DNA of 64,000 bases from Actinocrinis puniceicyclus (GCF_018283645.1 NZ_JAGSXH010000017.1:1-64000), one strand, 5' to 3'; shown: positions 52,223-60,627, counted from the first letter of the stretch. Numbers and translations: made by a program. Notes: generated by a model from the sequence alone, not told the origin.

Positions 52223-53857
52223 TCAGCCGAGCCGAGGCTGCGCGCGGTCCAGAATCGTCTTGGTGTCCGTACCGCCCGGCAGCGTGCCGAAGGTGTGCCC
52301 GCCCTCGCCGGCCAGCCGGGTCGCGCAGTAGGCGTCGGCGACCGCGTGCGGTGCGTGGCGGATCAGCAGCGCGGCCTGGAAGACGGTGGCGAGGCGTTCG
52401 ACCAGGCGGCGCGCGTGGAACTCGGCCTCTTCCGGCGCCGCCAGGTCGGCGCGCAACGCGGACAGCGCCGCGTCGAACCGGGAATCGCCGCCGGACGCCG
52501 CGCCGACCTCGCCGAGAAACGCCTCGGCGCTGTGTGGTTCGCGGGTCAGCGCCCGCAGCACGTCGAGGGCGTTGACGTTCCCCGAGCCCTCCCAGATCGA
52601 GTTGACCGGGGCCTCGCGCAGCAGCCTCGGCATGACTGACTCCTCGACATAACCGTTGCCGCCGAGGCATTCGAGGGCCTCTGCGGCCACACCGATGGCG
52701 CGCTTGGTGACCCAGTACTTGCCGACGGCGACGCCGAGCCGGCGCAGCGCCCGCTCGGCCGGGTCGTCGCTGTCGAAGGCCGCCGCGAGCCGGATGCCGA
52801 GCGCGGTGGCGGCCTGGGACTCGACCGCGAGGTCGCAGAGCACGTTGCGCATCAGGGGTTTGTCGAGCAGTGCGGAGCCGAAGGCGTGCCGGTGTGCGGC
52901 GTGATGGGTGGCTTCGGTGACCGCGCGGCGCATGATGGCGGCGGAGCCGAGCACGCAGTCCAGCCGGGTCAGCGAGACCATCTCGATGATGGTGGGAACC
53001 CCGCGGCCCTCCGCGCCGAGCCGGCGCGCCCATGCCCCGGCGAACTCGATCTCGGCGGAGGCGTTGGAGCGGTTGCCCAGCTTGTCCTTGAGCCGTTGCA
53101 GCAGGATCCGGTTGCGGGCGCCGTCCGCCAGGACCCGCGGCACCAGGAAACAGGTCAGGCCGCCGGGTGCCTGCGCGAGCACGAGGAAGAGGTCGCTCAT
53201 CGGCGCCGAGCAGAACCACTTGTGCCCGGTGAGCAGGTATTCGCCTTCCGCGTCGAGCGGCGCGGCGGCCGTGGTGTTCGCGCGCACGTCCGAGCCGCCC
53301 TGTTTCTCGGTCATCGCCATGCCGCACAGCAGTCCGGCCTTGCCGGCCGGCGCGCGCAGCCCGTAGTCGTAGATCAGCGACTTGAGTCCGGGTTCCCAGG
53401 CCGCGGCCACCTGGGGGTCGGCGCGCAACGCGGCGACGCTCGCGTAGGTCATGGACACCGGGCAGCCGTGCCCCGATTCCGCGGTGCTCCACACCATGAA
53501 CCCGGCCGCGCGCGTCGTGTGCGCCGCCGGGCCGCCCGACCAGGCCGCGCCGGCCAGACCGTGCGAGACCGCGACCTCCATGAGGTGGTGCCAGGCCGGA
53601 TGGAATTCGACCTCGTCGATACGGTTGCCGTAACGGTCATGTGTGCGCAGTACCGGCGTATAAACGTTCGCCTGCTGTGCCCATTCCAGCGTCCGATGCG
53701 AGCCGGCGAGCCTGCCGAGGGCGGACAGCCCGTCGAGCGGGGCGCGGCCCGCGTGCCGTACCACGGCTTCGACCAGCGCGTCGTCGATGCTGAATACGTC
53801 GTAGTCCTGGAGCGGGGGCGCCTGGTTCGGGGCGATGCGGGCGTCATTGACCGTCAT
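52223..53857 (-). CDS. AidB-like acyl-CoA dehydrogenase family protein
   Basis: A 544-residue flavoprotein. The N-terminal NQAPPLQDYDVFSIDDALVE block and W/H-rich AWHHLMEVAVSHGL are AidB-type; central MTEKQGGSDVRANTT and C-terminal CLGGNGYVEESVMPRLLREA are acyl-CoA dehydrogenase motifs. AidB in E. coli is linked to alkylation damage; acyl-CoA turnover in this relative is unproven. CAGACT ends six bases before ATG 53857, so a leaderless mRNA is likely. A ~95-bp piece of a close copy of this gene lies at 56483-56577. Confidence 0.88.
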   Translation of the reverse strand: MTVNDARIAPNQAPPLQDYDVFSIDDALVEAVVRHAGRAPLDGLSALGRLAGSHRTLEWAQQANVYTPVLRTHDRYGNRIDEVEFHPAWHHLMEVAVSHGLAGAAWSGGPAAHTTRAAGFMVWSTAESGHGCPVSMTYASVAALRADPQVAAAWEPGLKSLIYDYGLRAPAGKAGLLCGMAMTEKQGGSDVRANTTAAAPLDAEGEYLLTGHKWFCSAPMSDLFLVLAQAPGGLTCFLVPRVLADGARNRILLQRLKDKLGNRSNASAEIEFAGAWARRLGAEGRGVPTIIEMVSLTRLDCVLGSAAIMRRAVTEATHHAAHRHAFGSALLDKPLMRNVLCDLAVESQAATALGIRLAAAFDSDDPAERALRRLGVAVGKYWVTKRAIGVAAEALECLGGNGYVEESVMPRLLREAPVNSIWEGSGNVNALDVLRALTREPHSAEAFLGEVGAASGGDSRFDAALSALRADLAAPEEAEFHARRLVERLATVFQAALLIRHAPHAVADAYCATRLAGEGGHTFGTLPGGTDTKTILDRAQPRLG

Positions 53858-53863
53858 GGCGCC

Positions 53864-53869
53864 AGTCTG
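53864..53869 (-). promoter_or_regulatory. -10-like element of leaderless AidB-like gene
   Basis: CAGACT (minus strand) matches the key A2 and T6 positions and ends six bases before ATG 53857. Confidence 0.4.
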
Positions 53870-53920
53870 TCACGACGTGGCCGCACATTCGATCGACGGC
53901 GTTGTCGCGGGCGTACATAG

Positions 53921-54034
53921 GCCGATAATCCGATCCCGACGATTCGGTTCCGCGCTGTCGGAGCGAGGGTCTATGGTCTATCTGGATTGCTCGGGCGAGC
54001 AGGGGATCCGCAGCCGAACCGGGGAGGCAGCACG
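53921..54034 (+). repeat. Promoter/leader of WXG100 cassette, copy A
   Basis: From GCCGATAATCCGAT to the ribosome site GGGGAGG, this stretch is largely repeated at 56612-56722 (copy B). The most conserved part, GGAGCGAGGGTCTATGGTCT, probably contains the -10 (TATGGT). Conservation of this leader shows that promoter and cassette were duplicated together. Confidence 0.75.
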
Positions 54035-54391
54035 GTGGGAAGTTTTTTCCAGGTCGATCTCGAGGTGTTACAGCGCATGACCAAGACGCTGTCCGACGCG
54101 GGCGACCAGATGGACAGCGCGCTCAAGGCGATGAGTTCCGCGCAGGCCGGGCAGATCGGCACGGACGCGCTGGACAAGGCGGCCGACGAGTTCCAGAGCA
54201 CCTGGCATTACGGCCTCGGCAAGCTCAAGGACGCGATCAAGGAGACCTCCGAGGGCGTGAAGAAGGCGCACGACGCATATAAGCAGTGCGACGACGCCAT
54301 TGAGCAGGCCATGTCGAAGATCAACGGCGAGGCCATGGGGACGATCGAGTCGATGGTGCAGGCGGCGACGGTGCACGGGGGTGCCAAGTGA
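54035..54391 (+). CDS. WXG100/ESX-type small protein (cassette A gene 1)
   Basis: A 118-residue helical protein. Two long helices flank a central QSTWHYGLGKLKDA segment, where W-x-x-G takes the place of the WXG turn of EsxA/B-type secretion substrates. GTG 54035 has GGGGAGG 7 bases upstream. It overlaps gene 2 by GTGA. A copy with the central 84 codons deleted in frame lies at 56723-56827. No type VII secretion core gene is in the window, so export would use a distant apparatus. Confidence 0.78.
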   Translation: MGSFFQVDLEVLQRMTKTLSDAGDQMDSALKAMSSAQAGQIGTDALDKAADEFQSTWHYGLGKLKDAIKETSEGVKKAHDAYKQCDDAIEQAMSKINGEAMGTIESMVQAATVHGGAK

Positions 54392-55719
54392 GCATGGTTC
54401 AGGATGAGACGGCGACCTACCCGAACCTCGGTTTCAACCCGGTGCCGGGCGTACCGGCCGACGTCGAGTCGATGAGCGCGGGCCTGGCGCAGGCGGTGGC
54501 CTCGATGCAGGAGTCCGGTTCGCTGCTGGACCAGATGCGCGACGCGGACAGCGGGGTGTGGCAAGGCGACGCGGGCGACGCGTTCCGCGAGCACTTCAAC
54601 AGCAAACTGGTCACCGACCTGCAGCACGCGCACACCTCGCTGAGCAACGCGGTGGGCGTGCTCAAGAGCTGGGGCGGCGACCTGCTGGGCTTCAAGGACA
54701 CCGCGGCCAAACTCGACCAGGAGGCGGCCGAGGCCAAGGCGGCCGCGCAGAAGGCCGAGGCCGCGGTCAAGCAGGCCGAGGCGAACCCGGACCTTCAGTT
54801 GGTCGGGCAGTACTTCGACTCCCCGCAGGCCCTCCAGGCCGCGCAGACGCGAATAGACCAGGCCGAGTCGGCACTGCGGGAAGCGGGTTCGGCGGCGCAG
54901 AACGCGGGCGAGCAACTGGACTCGATCATGAAGCGCGCCCACGAACTCGCCGCGCAACACGAGGCCGCCGCACGCAAGCACGCGCAGGAACTGGAGCACG
55001 CCACCAAGGGCCTGGCCCCGCACAAGCCGGGCTTCTTCAGCAGCATGTGGAACGACTTCACCAAGGGCCTGAGCGCGATCGGCAACTGGGTCGAGCAGCA
55101 CATCAACGTCATCCACTCGGTGCTTTCCACGATTTCCGCGGTCGCCGGGCTGGTCGCGCTGTGCACCCCGCCGCCGATCGACGCGATCGCCGGCGCGGTG
55201 GCCCTCGGCGCCGGAGTCGGCGCACTGGCCTGCGACCTGGCCAACCCCAAGGTGCGCGACGCGGTCGGCGGGCTGCTCACCGGCCACTTCACCATGGCGA
55301 ACCTGAAGAACGCCTCGACGATGGGCCTGGACGCGCTCAGCCTGATCCCGGGCGGCAAGCTGGCGAAGGCGGCATTCAAGCCGAGCGACGCCGTCATCCA
55401 CGGAGCGGAATCCATACCGACTCTGGCCTCGAAGATACCCGGGCTGGCGCGGTTCGGCGCGGACACGGACACAGCATTCGCCAACGTGCTCAAAGACGGC
55501 GGCAGTGTCTATCGCGAGGGCGTGAGCATCGCCCATTCAGTCAGCAGGCCGGTCGAGATCGGCGTGGGCGCGGCGAACAAGATATTCAAGTTCGCCGACA
55601 CGACCACCGTCGAAGGGGCCAAGTCGCTCGCCCAGCTCTCGCGGAACCTTGAGCTCGGCTGGCGGGCCAAGTCCGTGGCCAGCAGCCTGTACAAAGACGT
55701 CAAGCAGGCGGTCGCATGA
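54388..55719 (+). CDS. Putative type VII-secreted WXG-domain protein (cassette A gene 2)
   Basis: A 443-residue protein. N-terminal WXG-like region (about 25-110, with SGVWQGDAGDAFREHF), a coiled-coil stretch rich in Ala/Glu (about 110-210), then a hydrophobic PPPIDAIAGAVALGAGVGAL pretoxin-like segment and a C-terminal ~130 residues of unknown fold. This is the layout of polymorphic toxins exported by type VII systems, but no known toxin domain is recognisable at the C-terminus. Start GTG overlaps gene 1; end overlaps gene 3. In copy B only the first 22 and last 5 codons remain. Confidence 0.75.
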   Translation: MSMVQDETATYPNLGFNPVPGVPADVESMSAGLAQAVASMQESGSLLDQMRDADSGVWQGDAGDAFREHFNSKLVTDLQHAHTSLSNAVGVLKSWGGDLLGFKDTAAKLDQEAAEAKAAAQKAEAAVKQAEANPDLQLVGQYFDSPQALQAAQTRIDQAESALREAGSAAQNAGEQLDSIMKRAHELAAQHEAAARKHAQELEHATKGLAPHKPGFFSSMWNDFTKGLSAIGNWVEQHINVIHSVLSTISAVAGLVALCTPPPIDAIAGAVALGAGVGALACDLANPKVRDAVGGLLTGHFTMANLKNASTMGLDALSLIPGGKLAKAAFKPSDAVIHGAESIPTLASKIPGLARFGADTDTAFANVLKDGGSVYREGVSIAHSVSRPVEIGVGAANKIFKFADTTTVEGAKSLAQLSRNLELGWRAKSVASSLYKDVKQAVA

Positions 55720-55838
55720 ACGCCGTCGCCGACAGCCACGACTTCTCAGCCGCGGACCCAGACGAAGCCGACATCCCGCATGGCCCGCAATTCCGGGCCG
55801 TGATGGTGCGCATGATCCTCGGAGGGCCCACCCCGTGA
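55716..55838 (+). pseudogene. Internally deleted copy of cassette gene 3 (copy A)
   Basis: A 40-codon frame starts at ATG 55716 (ATGA overlap) and ends with TGA 55836-55838. Its start MNAVADSHDFSAADPDEAD matches the N-terminus, and PHGPQFRA...ILGGPTP the two C-terminal blocks, of the intact 240-residue gene 3 at 56904-57626. Two in-frame internal deletions total 200 codons. The overlap to gene 4 (GTGA) is preserved, so the mini-ORF can still pass ribosomes to gene 4. Confidence 0.8.
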
Positions 55839-56458
55839 CCGGCACGCTCCCGCCGTGGTCGCCGCTCAACGACCCGCGACTATCCGCGCAGGTCGACAAA
55901 GACCTGCACAACAAGCGAAGCGCGATCCGGAACAGAGCCGAACTTTATGCTTATCTCCTGCAGCGCTACGCCTGGCAGGAATACCCGGTCAAGTGCGGCC
56001 GCTGGCGCATCACCGACGACCCCATGGCGCTCACCGGCGGCGCTATCTACTCGGGGCCGTGGACGAAAAAGGCGTGGACACCGGACGTCACCCGGATGCT
56101 GTTGCTCGACCCTGCGACTCGGCAACCCATCGCGGCGCACGTCGTGCCGTGGAATTTCGCTCTCGACGTACGTAAGGGCTGGCCGGTCGACACAAAGACC
56201 ACGAGCATCTGGTTCGCCGGTGATCCGAGAGTCTGCGGCATGTTCACCCCGGTCGGCGATGGACACCGGGTCGCGCTGGGGTGCCGGTCCGGCCGTGAGG
56301 GAATCGAAGTCTGGGAGGGCCCCGAGCACTTCGAGCGGCTTGCCGCCCGCATCGCGGCTGAGCCCTACGTCGACGCAACCCCGCCGGGTTATGGTCCGTG
56401 GATCGCCGACACCCCGAAGCCGCCGCCGCGTCCCAAGCGTTTCGCCAAGTACACCTGA
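55835..56458 (+). CDS. Cassette A gene 4, hypothetical protein
   Basis: A 207-residue cytoplasmic protein with no signal or membrane segment, rich in Trp and Pro. The sequence (SPLNDPRLSAQVDKDLHNKR, LLLDPATRQPIAAHVVPW, WFAGDPRVCGMFTPVGDGHR) matches no family I recognise. GTG 55835 overlaps the stop of gene 3. Position at the end of a WXG100 cassette suggests an immunity, chaperone or effector role. A decayed homologue lies at 57623-57874. Confidence 0.7.
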   Translation: MTGTLPPWSPLNDPRLSAQVDKDLHNKRSAIRNRAELYAYLLQRYAWQEYPVKCGRWRITDDPMALTGGAIYSGPWTKKAWTPDVTRMLLLDPATRQPIAAHVVPWNFALDVRKGWPVDTKTTSIWFAGDPRVCGMFTPVGDGHRVALGCRSGREGIEVWEGPEHFERLAARIAAEPYVDATPPGYGPWIADTPKPPPRPKRFAKYT

Positions 56459-56482
56459 GCTCGGCGCCGACGCGCCGCCATC

Positions 56483-56577
56483 GGCGCCCGGATCAGCGAG
56501 TTGAGTCCCGGCTCCCACGCCACGGCCGCCAGCGGATCTGTGCGCAACGCGGCGATGTTCGCGTAGGCCATGAGACC
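56483..56577 (-). pseudogene. Fragment of a second AidB-like gene
   Basis: On the minus strand the frame reads LMAYANIAALRTDPLAAVAW followed by EPGLNSLI, matching MTYASVAALRADPQVAAAWE and PGLKSLI of the AidB-like protein upstream. Nothing else of that gene remains. The fragment lies just before the duplicated promoter, in the same relative order and orientation as in copy A, showing that the duplication extended into aidB. Confidence 0.75.
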
Positions 56578-56611
56578 AGGCCCAGGCAAGCGTGGGCGAA
56601 CAGGGGCTCAG

Positions 56612-56722
56612 GCCGATAATCCGATGCTTCCGATTCGGCTTCGTGCCATCGGAGCGAGGGTCTATGGTCTACGTGGACTGCCACACAATCAGGGTCCGCA
56701 GTCGAATCGGGGAGGCAGCACA
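56612..56722 (+). repeat. Promoter/leader of WXG100 cassette, copy B
   Basis: This is a duplicate of 53921-54034: it shares GCCGATAATCCGAT, GGAGCGAGGGTCTATGGTCT and GGGGAGGCAGCAC with a few substitutions. It retains -10 and ribosome-binding sequences and so is probably active. Confidence 0.75.
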
Positions 56723-56827
56723 ATGCGAAGTTTTTTCCAGGTCGATCTCGACGTGATCAACGGCGAGGCCATGGGGACGATCGAGTCGATGGTGCAGGCG
56801 GCGACCGGGCACGGGGGTGCCAAGTGA
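56723..56827 (+). pseudogene. Internally deleted WXG100 gene (copy B gene 1)
   Basis: A 34-codon frame. The start MRSFFQVDLDV and end INGEAMGTIESMVQAATGHG equal the two ends of the 118-residue copy A protein; 84 central codons, including the WXG turn, are deleted in frame. The ribosome site and GTGA overlap with the next frame are intact. Confidence 0.85.
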
Positions 56828-56907
56828 ACGTGGTGCTGGACGAGACGGCGACCTACCCGAACCTCGGTTTCAACCCGGTGCCGGGAGTCAAGCAGGCGGT
56901 CGCGTGA
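56824..56907 (+). pseudogene. Internally deleted WXG-domain gene (copy B gene 2)
   Basis: A 27-codon frame reads MNVVLDETATYPNLGFNPVP then GVKQAVA: the first 22 and last 5 codons of the 443-residue copy A protein. The 416-codon deletion is in frame, and a GT shared by both deletion ends is a possible microhomology. GTGA overlaps remain on both sides. Confidence 0.85.
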
Positions 56908-57626
56908 ACGCCGTCGCCGACATCCTCGACTTCTCAGGCGCGGACCCAGACGAAGCCGACCGACTGCGGTTGTGGGTCGAACTGCCACCAGGGTACTTCC
57001 CGCTGCCGCTGGACGACATCGACAACGCGTTGGCGACCGCCGAAGCAAACCTGCGCGAACTGGCGCCCGCGGAGCAGCAGCCGCTGCTCGCGGCGGTCGT
57101 GGGCACGTTCATGGTGCTGCTTGAGCAGTTGCAGGCGCGCAATGCCGCGTATTGCGGCCTCGGCTGGCACACGACCGAGGAAGGCGCGATCGTCCCGTCC
57201 AGCCTCGTGGTCTCCATCCAGCCGTTCCCGAAGAAGCGCAATCCGTGCCTGGTCATCAAGGATCTGATCGAGAAGCGCGCGGAGGCGGGCGAGCACGGCC
57301 AGGTGGACGTGGTCGACCTGACGCGCGGTCCGGCGGCGTTCGTCGAGAGCGTGCTGACCCTGCCTCGTCCGCATCTGCCCGGAACGCCGCCCAACGAGCA
57401 GCCGGACGCCGAGGTCTATCAACTCCAGGCCCTGATTCCGAGCGAGGACGGCACCATACTCGCCGCGATCGACTTCTCCACCCCCGACCTCCCGCATGGC
57501 CCGCAATTCCGGGCCATGATGGTGCTCATGGCCGACTCCGTCTCCTTCACGCCGCCGCCGGGAAGAGAGGAGGCCGGGGAGACGGCCAGATCGATCAACC
57601 AGATCCTCGGAGGGCTCACCCCGTGA
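56904..57626 (+). CDS. Cassette gene 3, intact copy B, hypothetical protein
   Basis: A 240-residue cytoplasmic protein. RLRLWVELPPGYFPLPLDDI and LATAEANLRELAPAEQQPLL open a helical N-part; a beta-rich centre (AAYCGLGWHTTEEGAIVPSS) and a C-terminal LPHGPQFRAMMVLMADSVSF, GETARSINQILGGLTP follow. It resembles proteins found beside WXG100 genes in streptomycetes, perhaps secretion chaperones, but the function is unknown. GTG 56904 overlaps the preceding mini-frame. It is the only full-length copy; the copy A version is deleted. Confidence 0.75.
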   Translation: MNAVADILDFSGADPDEADRLRLWVELPPGYFPLPLDDIDNALATAEANLRELAPAEQQPLLAAVVGTFMVLLEQLQARNAAYCGLGWHTTEEGAIVPSSLVVSIQPFPKKRNPCLVIKDLIEKRAEAGEHGQVDVVDLTRGPAAFVESVLTLPRPHLPGTPPNEQPDAEVYQLQALIPSEDGTILAAIDFSTPDLPHGPQFRAMMVLMADSVSFTPPPGREEAGETARSINQILGGLTP

Positions 57627-57874
57627 CCGCCACCCTCCCGCCGTAGTCGCCGCTCAACGATCCGCGGCCTTCCGATGTGTTGTTGCTCGATCCAGCGAGC
57701 AGGCAGCCCATCGCCGCGCACATCATCGACAAGTGGTGGGTCGAGGATCCGAGCAAGTCGTCGGTACTGCCGATCAGCGACGGCATGACGAGCTTCTGGC
57801 TTGCCGGAGATCCACGGGTCGGCGGTATGACCACTCCCACCGGCGCGGTAGCGGCGTTATGCTGGCTGCGGTAG
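57623..57874 (+). pseudogene. Decayed copy of cassette gene 4 (copy B)
   Basis: GTG 57623 overlaps gene 3, but codon 8 is TAG where copy A has TGG. After it the frame still reads SPLNDPRPSD, LLLDPASRQPIAAH, FWLAGDPRVGGMTTPTG, matching gene 4 with an in-frame deletion of about 60 codons near the start and a shortened end. Only suppression or internal initiation could express it. Confidence 0.8.
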
Positions 57875-57926
57875 CGGCTGCGGGCACGCTTGGAGCGGCC
57901 GGGCGGTGAACGCGCGACCATCGGCG

Positions 57927-58373
57927 CTACTCGGGCGGTAGCCTGCGCAGCCGCTTGACCTGCGAGCGGCGGGTCTTGTCCTCCAGCCGGCGGGCGACCG
58001 CGCCCTTCGACGGCTTGGTCGCGCGCCGCTGCCGCGGCGGCGGCGCGATCGCCTCCGCCAGCAGCGCGGCGAGGCGTTCCCTGGCCGCCTGCCGGTTGCG
58101 CAGCTGCGAGCGGAACTGCGCGGCGTCGATCGTCAGCCGGCCCTGCGCGAGCCGCGGCGCGAGCCTGGCCAGCGCGCGGGCTTTCAGCTCGGGCGGCAGC
58201 GCCGCCGAGGCGGCCAGGTCGAAGCTCAGCTGCGCCCGGCTGTCGGCGGTGTTGACCCCCTGTCCGCCGGGGCCGGAGGCGCGGGAGAAACGCCATTCCA
58301 GCTCGTGCGCCGGAATCACCAGCGCGCGCGTGACGCGCAGGGGACCGGAGGCCGCTTCTTCGTCCGACGGCAT
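57927..58373 (-). CDS. arfB: Peptidyl-tRNA hydrolase ArfB (ribosome rescue)
   Basis: A 148-residue class I release-factor-like protein. The catalytic GGQ motif at 36-38 (RASGPGGQGVN) and the basic C-terminal tail (RRLEDKTRRSQVKRLRR) that enters the mRNA channel of stalled ribosomes are both present. It releases peptides from non-stop complexes independently of tmRNA. The start is ATG 58373. Confidence 0.93.
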   Translation of the reverse strand: MPSDEEAASGPLRVTRALVIPAHELEWRFSRASGPGGQGVNTADSRAQLSFDLAASAALPPELKARALARLAPRLAQGRLTIDAAQFRSQLRNRQAARERLAALLAEAIAPPPRQRRATKPSKGAVARRLEDKTRRSQVKRLRRLPPE

Positions 58374-58504
58374 GACGACTCCCCCACGGCCACGGTGTTG
58401 CGGCGGCGCGCGGCGTATACGGCGCGCTTCGGTCGATCTTCAGCCTACAGGCGGCGCTGTCGACGCGGGGCGGCGCTCACGGCGGCGTGCGGCCTGCGGC
58501 GCGC

Positions 58505-58534
58505 AGCCGGTAAGCCGGTAAGCCGGTAGCCGGT
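58505..58534. repeat. AGCCGGTA tandem repeat
   Basis: Two 8-bp AGCCGGTA units are followed by two 7-bp AGCCGGT units, between arfB and the small secreted protein gene. Function unknown. Confidence 0.7.
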
Positions 58535-58617
58535 AGCGAGCGAATCAGGAGCCGGAGCCGCGCCGACCAGCTGGTTTCGTCACCCGGTCGGCGCGGGAGA
58601 GCCGAGAATCGGTAGGT

Positions 58618-58971
58618 TCAGGACGCGAGCTGGTCGCCCGACATCGGCGCGGCGGCTTCGGGGTTGTCGTTCGGGTTGGCGTTGGTGACAGTGGCCACAT
58701 CCGGGCAACCCATGGTCTGAGCCGTGTCGCGCGCCTGCTGCGCCTGCGAGAGCTGGTCCTGCGCCCCGGCCACGTCCGGCGGGGTGGCCGCCAGATCCTT
58801 CTGAGCCTGGGTCACCGCGGCGTTGAACTCGTCCGTGAGCGCCGCACAGCTCACCGAAACCATCTGCCCCTGCTGGTCGGTCATCGCGGCGCGCGCGGCC
58901 GCCGTGCCGCACACCGCGGTCGTCCCGGCGACGGCGAGCGCCGCGATCCAGCGAACTTGTCGCTTCTGCAT
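58618..58971 (-). CDS. Small secreted protein of unknown function
   Basis: A 117-residue exported protein. The signal peptide spans about residues 1-28 (MQKRQVRWIAALAVAGTTAV, cleavage after ARA). The mature part has two cysteines (SCAALTDEF and GCPDVAT), probably a disulfide, flanking a helical Gln/Ala-rich stretch. No family is recognised. Upstream on the same strand is a group II intron fragment, which may separate it from its original promoter. Confidence 0.7.
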   Translation of the reverse strand: MQKRQVRWIAALAVAGTTAVCGTAAARAAMTDQQGQMVSVSCAALTDEFNAAVTQAQKDLAATPPDVAGAQDQLSQAQQARDTAQTMGCPDVATVTNANPNDNPEAAAPMSGDQLAS

Positions 58972-59109
58972 TGTCGTCCTCTTTCAGATGCTGCCCCCCT
59001 CGGTCGCCGGGGCACCTACCCCGGCGCGTCGGCGGATCAGACTCCGGCGGCCGATGATCAGCCGCTTGCAGCCATGGCCGGTCACCTGAAGGGACGGAAG
59101 CCCGGCGCG

Positions 59110-59520
59110 CGCGGGCGAACCTGGCCGCGCCGCGATCGGTCGGACGAGGCCGCACTATCGGTACGTTCCGCGCCCCATACGCCGGGGAGTTCGTCACGGC
59201 TGCGCTTCCAGGCTCTTCGCCCCTTCCATGGCCTTCGCCCCGATTCCGAAGGGCTCGGCTCTCCCCTGTCCCACCCGAGCGCGGGCTGAGTAACGACGCC
59301 GCAGGCTTCGCTTCACGCTACGGACCGCACCGTCGCTTCCCCAAAAGGCCCTTTGACGCTGGGCTTCGCCCCCGCCCGTTTCCAGACGAAACCGCCAGCC
59401 TGCCACCGGGCCTCCTGGCACCTACCCGGACCGGACTTGCACCGGCAAGCGACGACGAGCTTACGAACCCTCAGACGATCCGCTACGTCACGGACCTACC
59501 TCCAGTTCTGCTGGGCGCAC
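59110..59520 (-). mobile_element. 5' fragment of a group II intron
   Basis: Read leftward from 59520 the sequence begins GTGCGCCC, fitting the GUGYG 5' splice consensus, then carries GGTGCAAGTCCGGTCCGGGT and GCGAAGCCTGCGGCGTCG, blocks familiar from the RNA of bacterial group II introns. Just before truncation a frame starting GTG 59197 reads MTNSPAYGARNVPIVRPRPT, like the start of an intron-encoded reverse transcriptase. The maturase body and domains V/VI are absent, so it cannot splice. The exact left end is uncertain. Confidence 0.6.
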
Positions 59521-59700
59521 GAAAATGGCTCAGGGGATGGTTCTGGTGACCAGTTGGCTCGACGTTGAGGTGCAGACCGTGCGGGCAGCCGCGCCGTGGC
59601 GCACTTTTCGTTCTGTCGGGGGCAACGTCACTATTCCTGCAGCCGCATTCGGGGACGGCGGACTCGTTGATTCAGTCGGGACCAACCGCGAGGCTGCTGA
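59521..59700. other. Non-coding stretch flanking the intron fragment
   Basis: This would be the 5' exon side of the group II intron. No gene is recognised on either strand; short frames show no family motif. Confidence 0.4.
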
Positions 59701-60627
59701 TCAGGTCCACTCGCGGCGCTCCGTCACCAGGGTGGCCGCGGCTTCGCGCATCGCGCGAACGAGCGAAGCGACCACGGTCGGGTCGAGATCGCGGGCGTGC
59801 GCGAGCGACACCCTCCGGATCTCGGCCGGCACCCCGTCGATCCGGGTGATGGTCACGCCGGGCGGAACAGCCGGCAGAAAGTCCGCCGGCACCGTCGTGA
59901 TTCCCGCGCCTTGGGCGACAAGCCCGAGCTTCGTGGCCCAGTCGCGAGTCCAGTGCTGCACCGTGGGCCGACCAGGCAGTCCCGGCCAGACACCGAGCTG
60001 AGGCTCGTCCTCGCTCGACCGGCTCGCGATCCACGACTCGCCCTCAAGCGACTCCAGGGTCACCGGCTCCGGCCCGGCGTGCCGACTGGCCGACGGCACC
60101 GCGAGCGCGAGCGCGGTGTCGATGACCGTGTGCTGTTGCAGCGGCGGATGCTCCTGGTCGGGCGAGCGGAACGGTGGCCGGCCGGTGATCAGCGCGACGT
60201 CCAGCGTCCCGGCGCGCACCCCGCGGACAAGCGCGGGCGTGGTGCCCTCGCGAGTGGAGATCTCAAGGTCGGGTTCCATCTGTCGCAGTGCGGCGATCGA
60301 TCGTGGGAGCAGTGCGGTCCCGGCCACGGAGACGGCGCCCACCCGAACTCGTCGCACGTGCCGGGGCTTGTCGGCGAGCATCCGCTCGGCCCGGTCGAGC
60401 GCGTCGAGAGCGATGACGATCTGGCGCAGGACGAGACCACCGGCGCGGGTGAGTTGCACTCCCCGTGGCGCGCGCTCGAACAGCGCCACGCCGAGGTCGC
60501 GCTCCGCGGCTGCGATCTGACGGGACACCGCGGACTGCGTGTAGCCCAGCACGGCGGCGGCGGCCGTGAAGCTGCGGCGCTCGGCCACGGTGCGGATGGT
60601 CTGTAGCGTGGACAACGGCAAATCCAT
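59701..60627 (-). CDS. LysR-family transcriptional regulator
   Basis: A 308-residue regulator. Winged helix-turn-helix at residues 1-60 (LQTIRTVAERRSFTAAAAVL, YTQSAVSRQIAAAERDLGV) and a two-lobe effector domain. ATG 60627 is taken as the start of homology; ATG 60648 is in frame upstream. It is divergent from, and 70 bp away from, the carboxymuconolactone decarboxylase-like gene, the usual arrangement for LysR control of the neighbouring operon. Confidence 0.93.
   Translation of the reverse strand: MDLPLSTLQTIRTVAERRSFTAAAAVLGYTQSAVSRQIAAAERDLGVALFERAPRGVQLTRAGGLVLRQIVIALDALDRAERMLADKPRHVRRVRVGAVSVAGTALLPRSIAALRQMEPDLEISTREGTTPALVRGVRAGTLDVALITGRPPFRSPDQEHPPLQQHTVIDTALALAVPSASRHAGPEPVTLESLEGESWIASRSSEDEPQLGVWPGLPGRPTVQHWTRDWATKLGLVAQGAGITTVPADFLPAVPPGVTITRIDGVPAEIRRVSLAHARDLDPTVVASLVRAMREAAATLVTERREWT

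Noticed and set aside
54388-55719. Known toxin domain at the C-terminus of the WXG-domain protein
   Set aside because: No nuclease, ADP-ribosyltransferase or deaminase motif could be recognised, so only a WXG/pretoxin layout is claimed.
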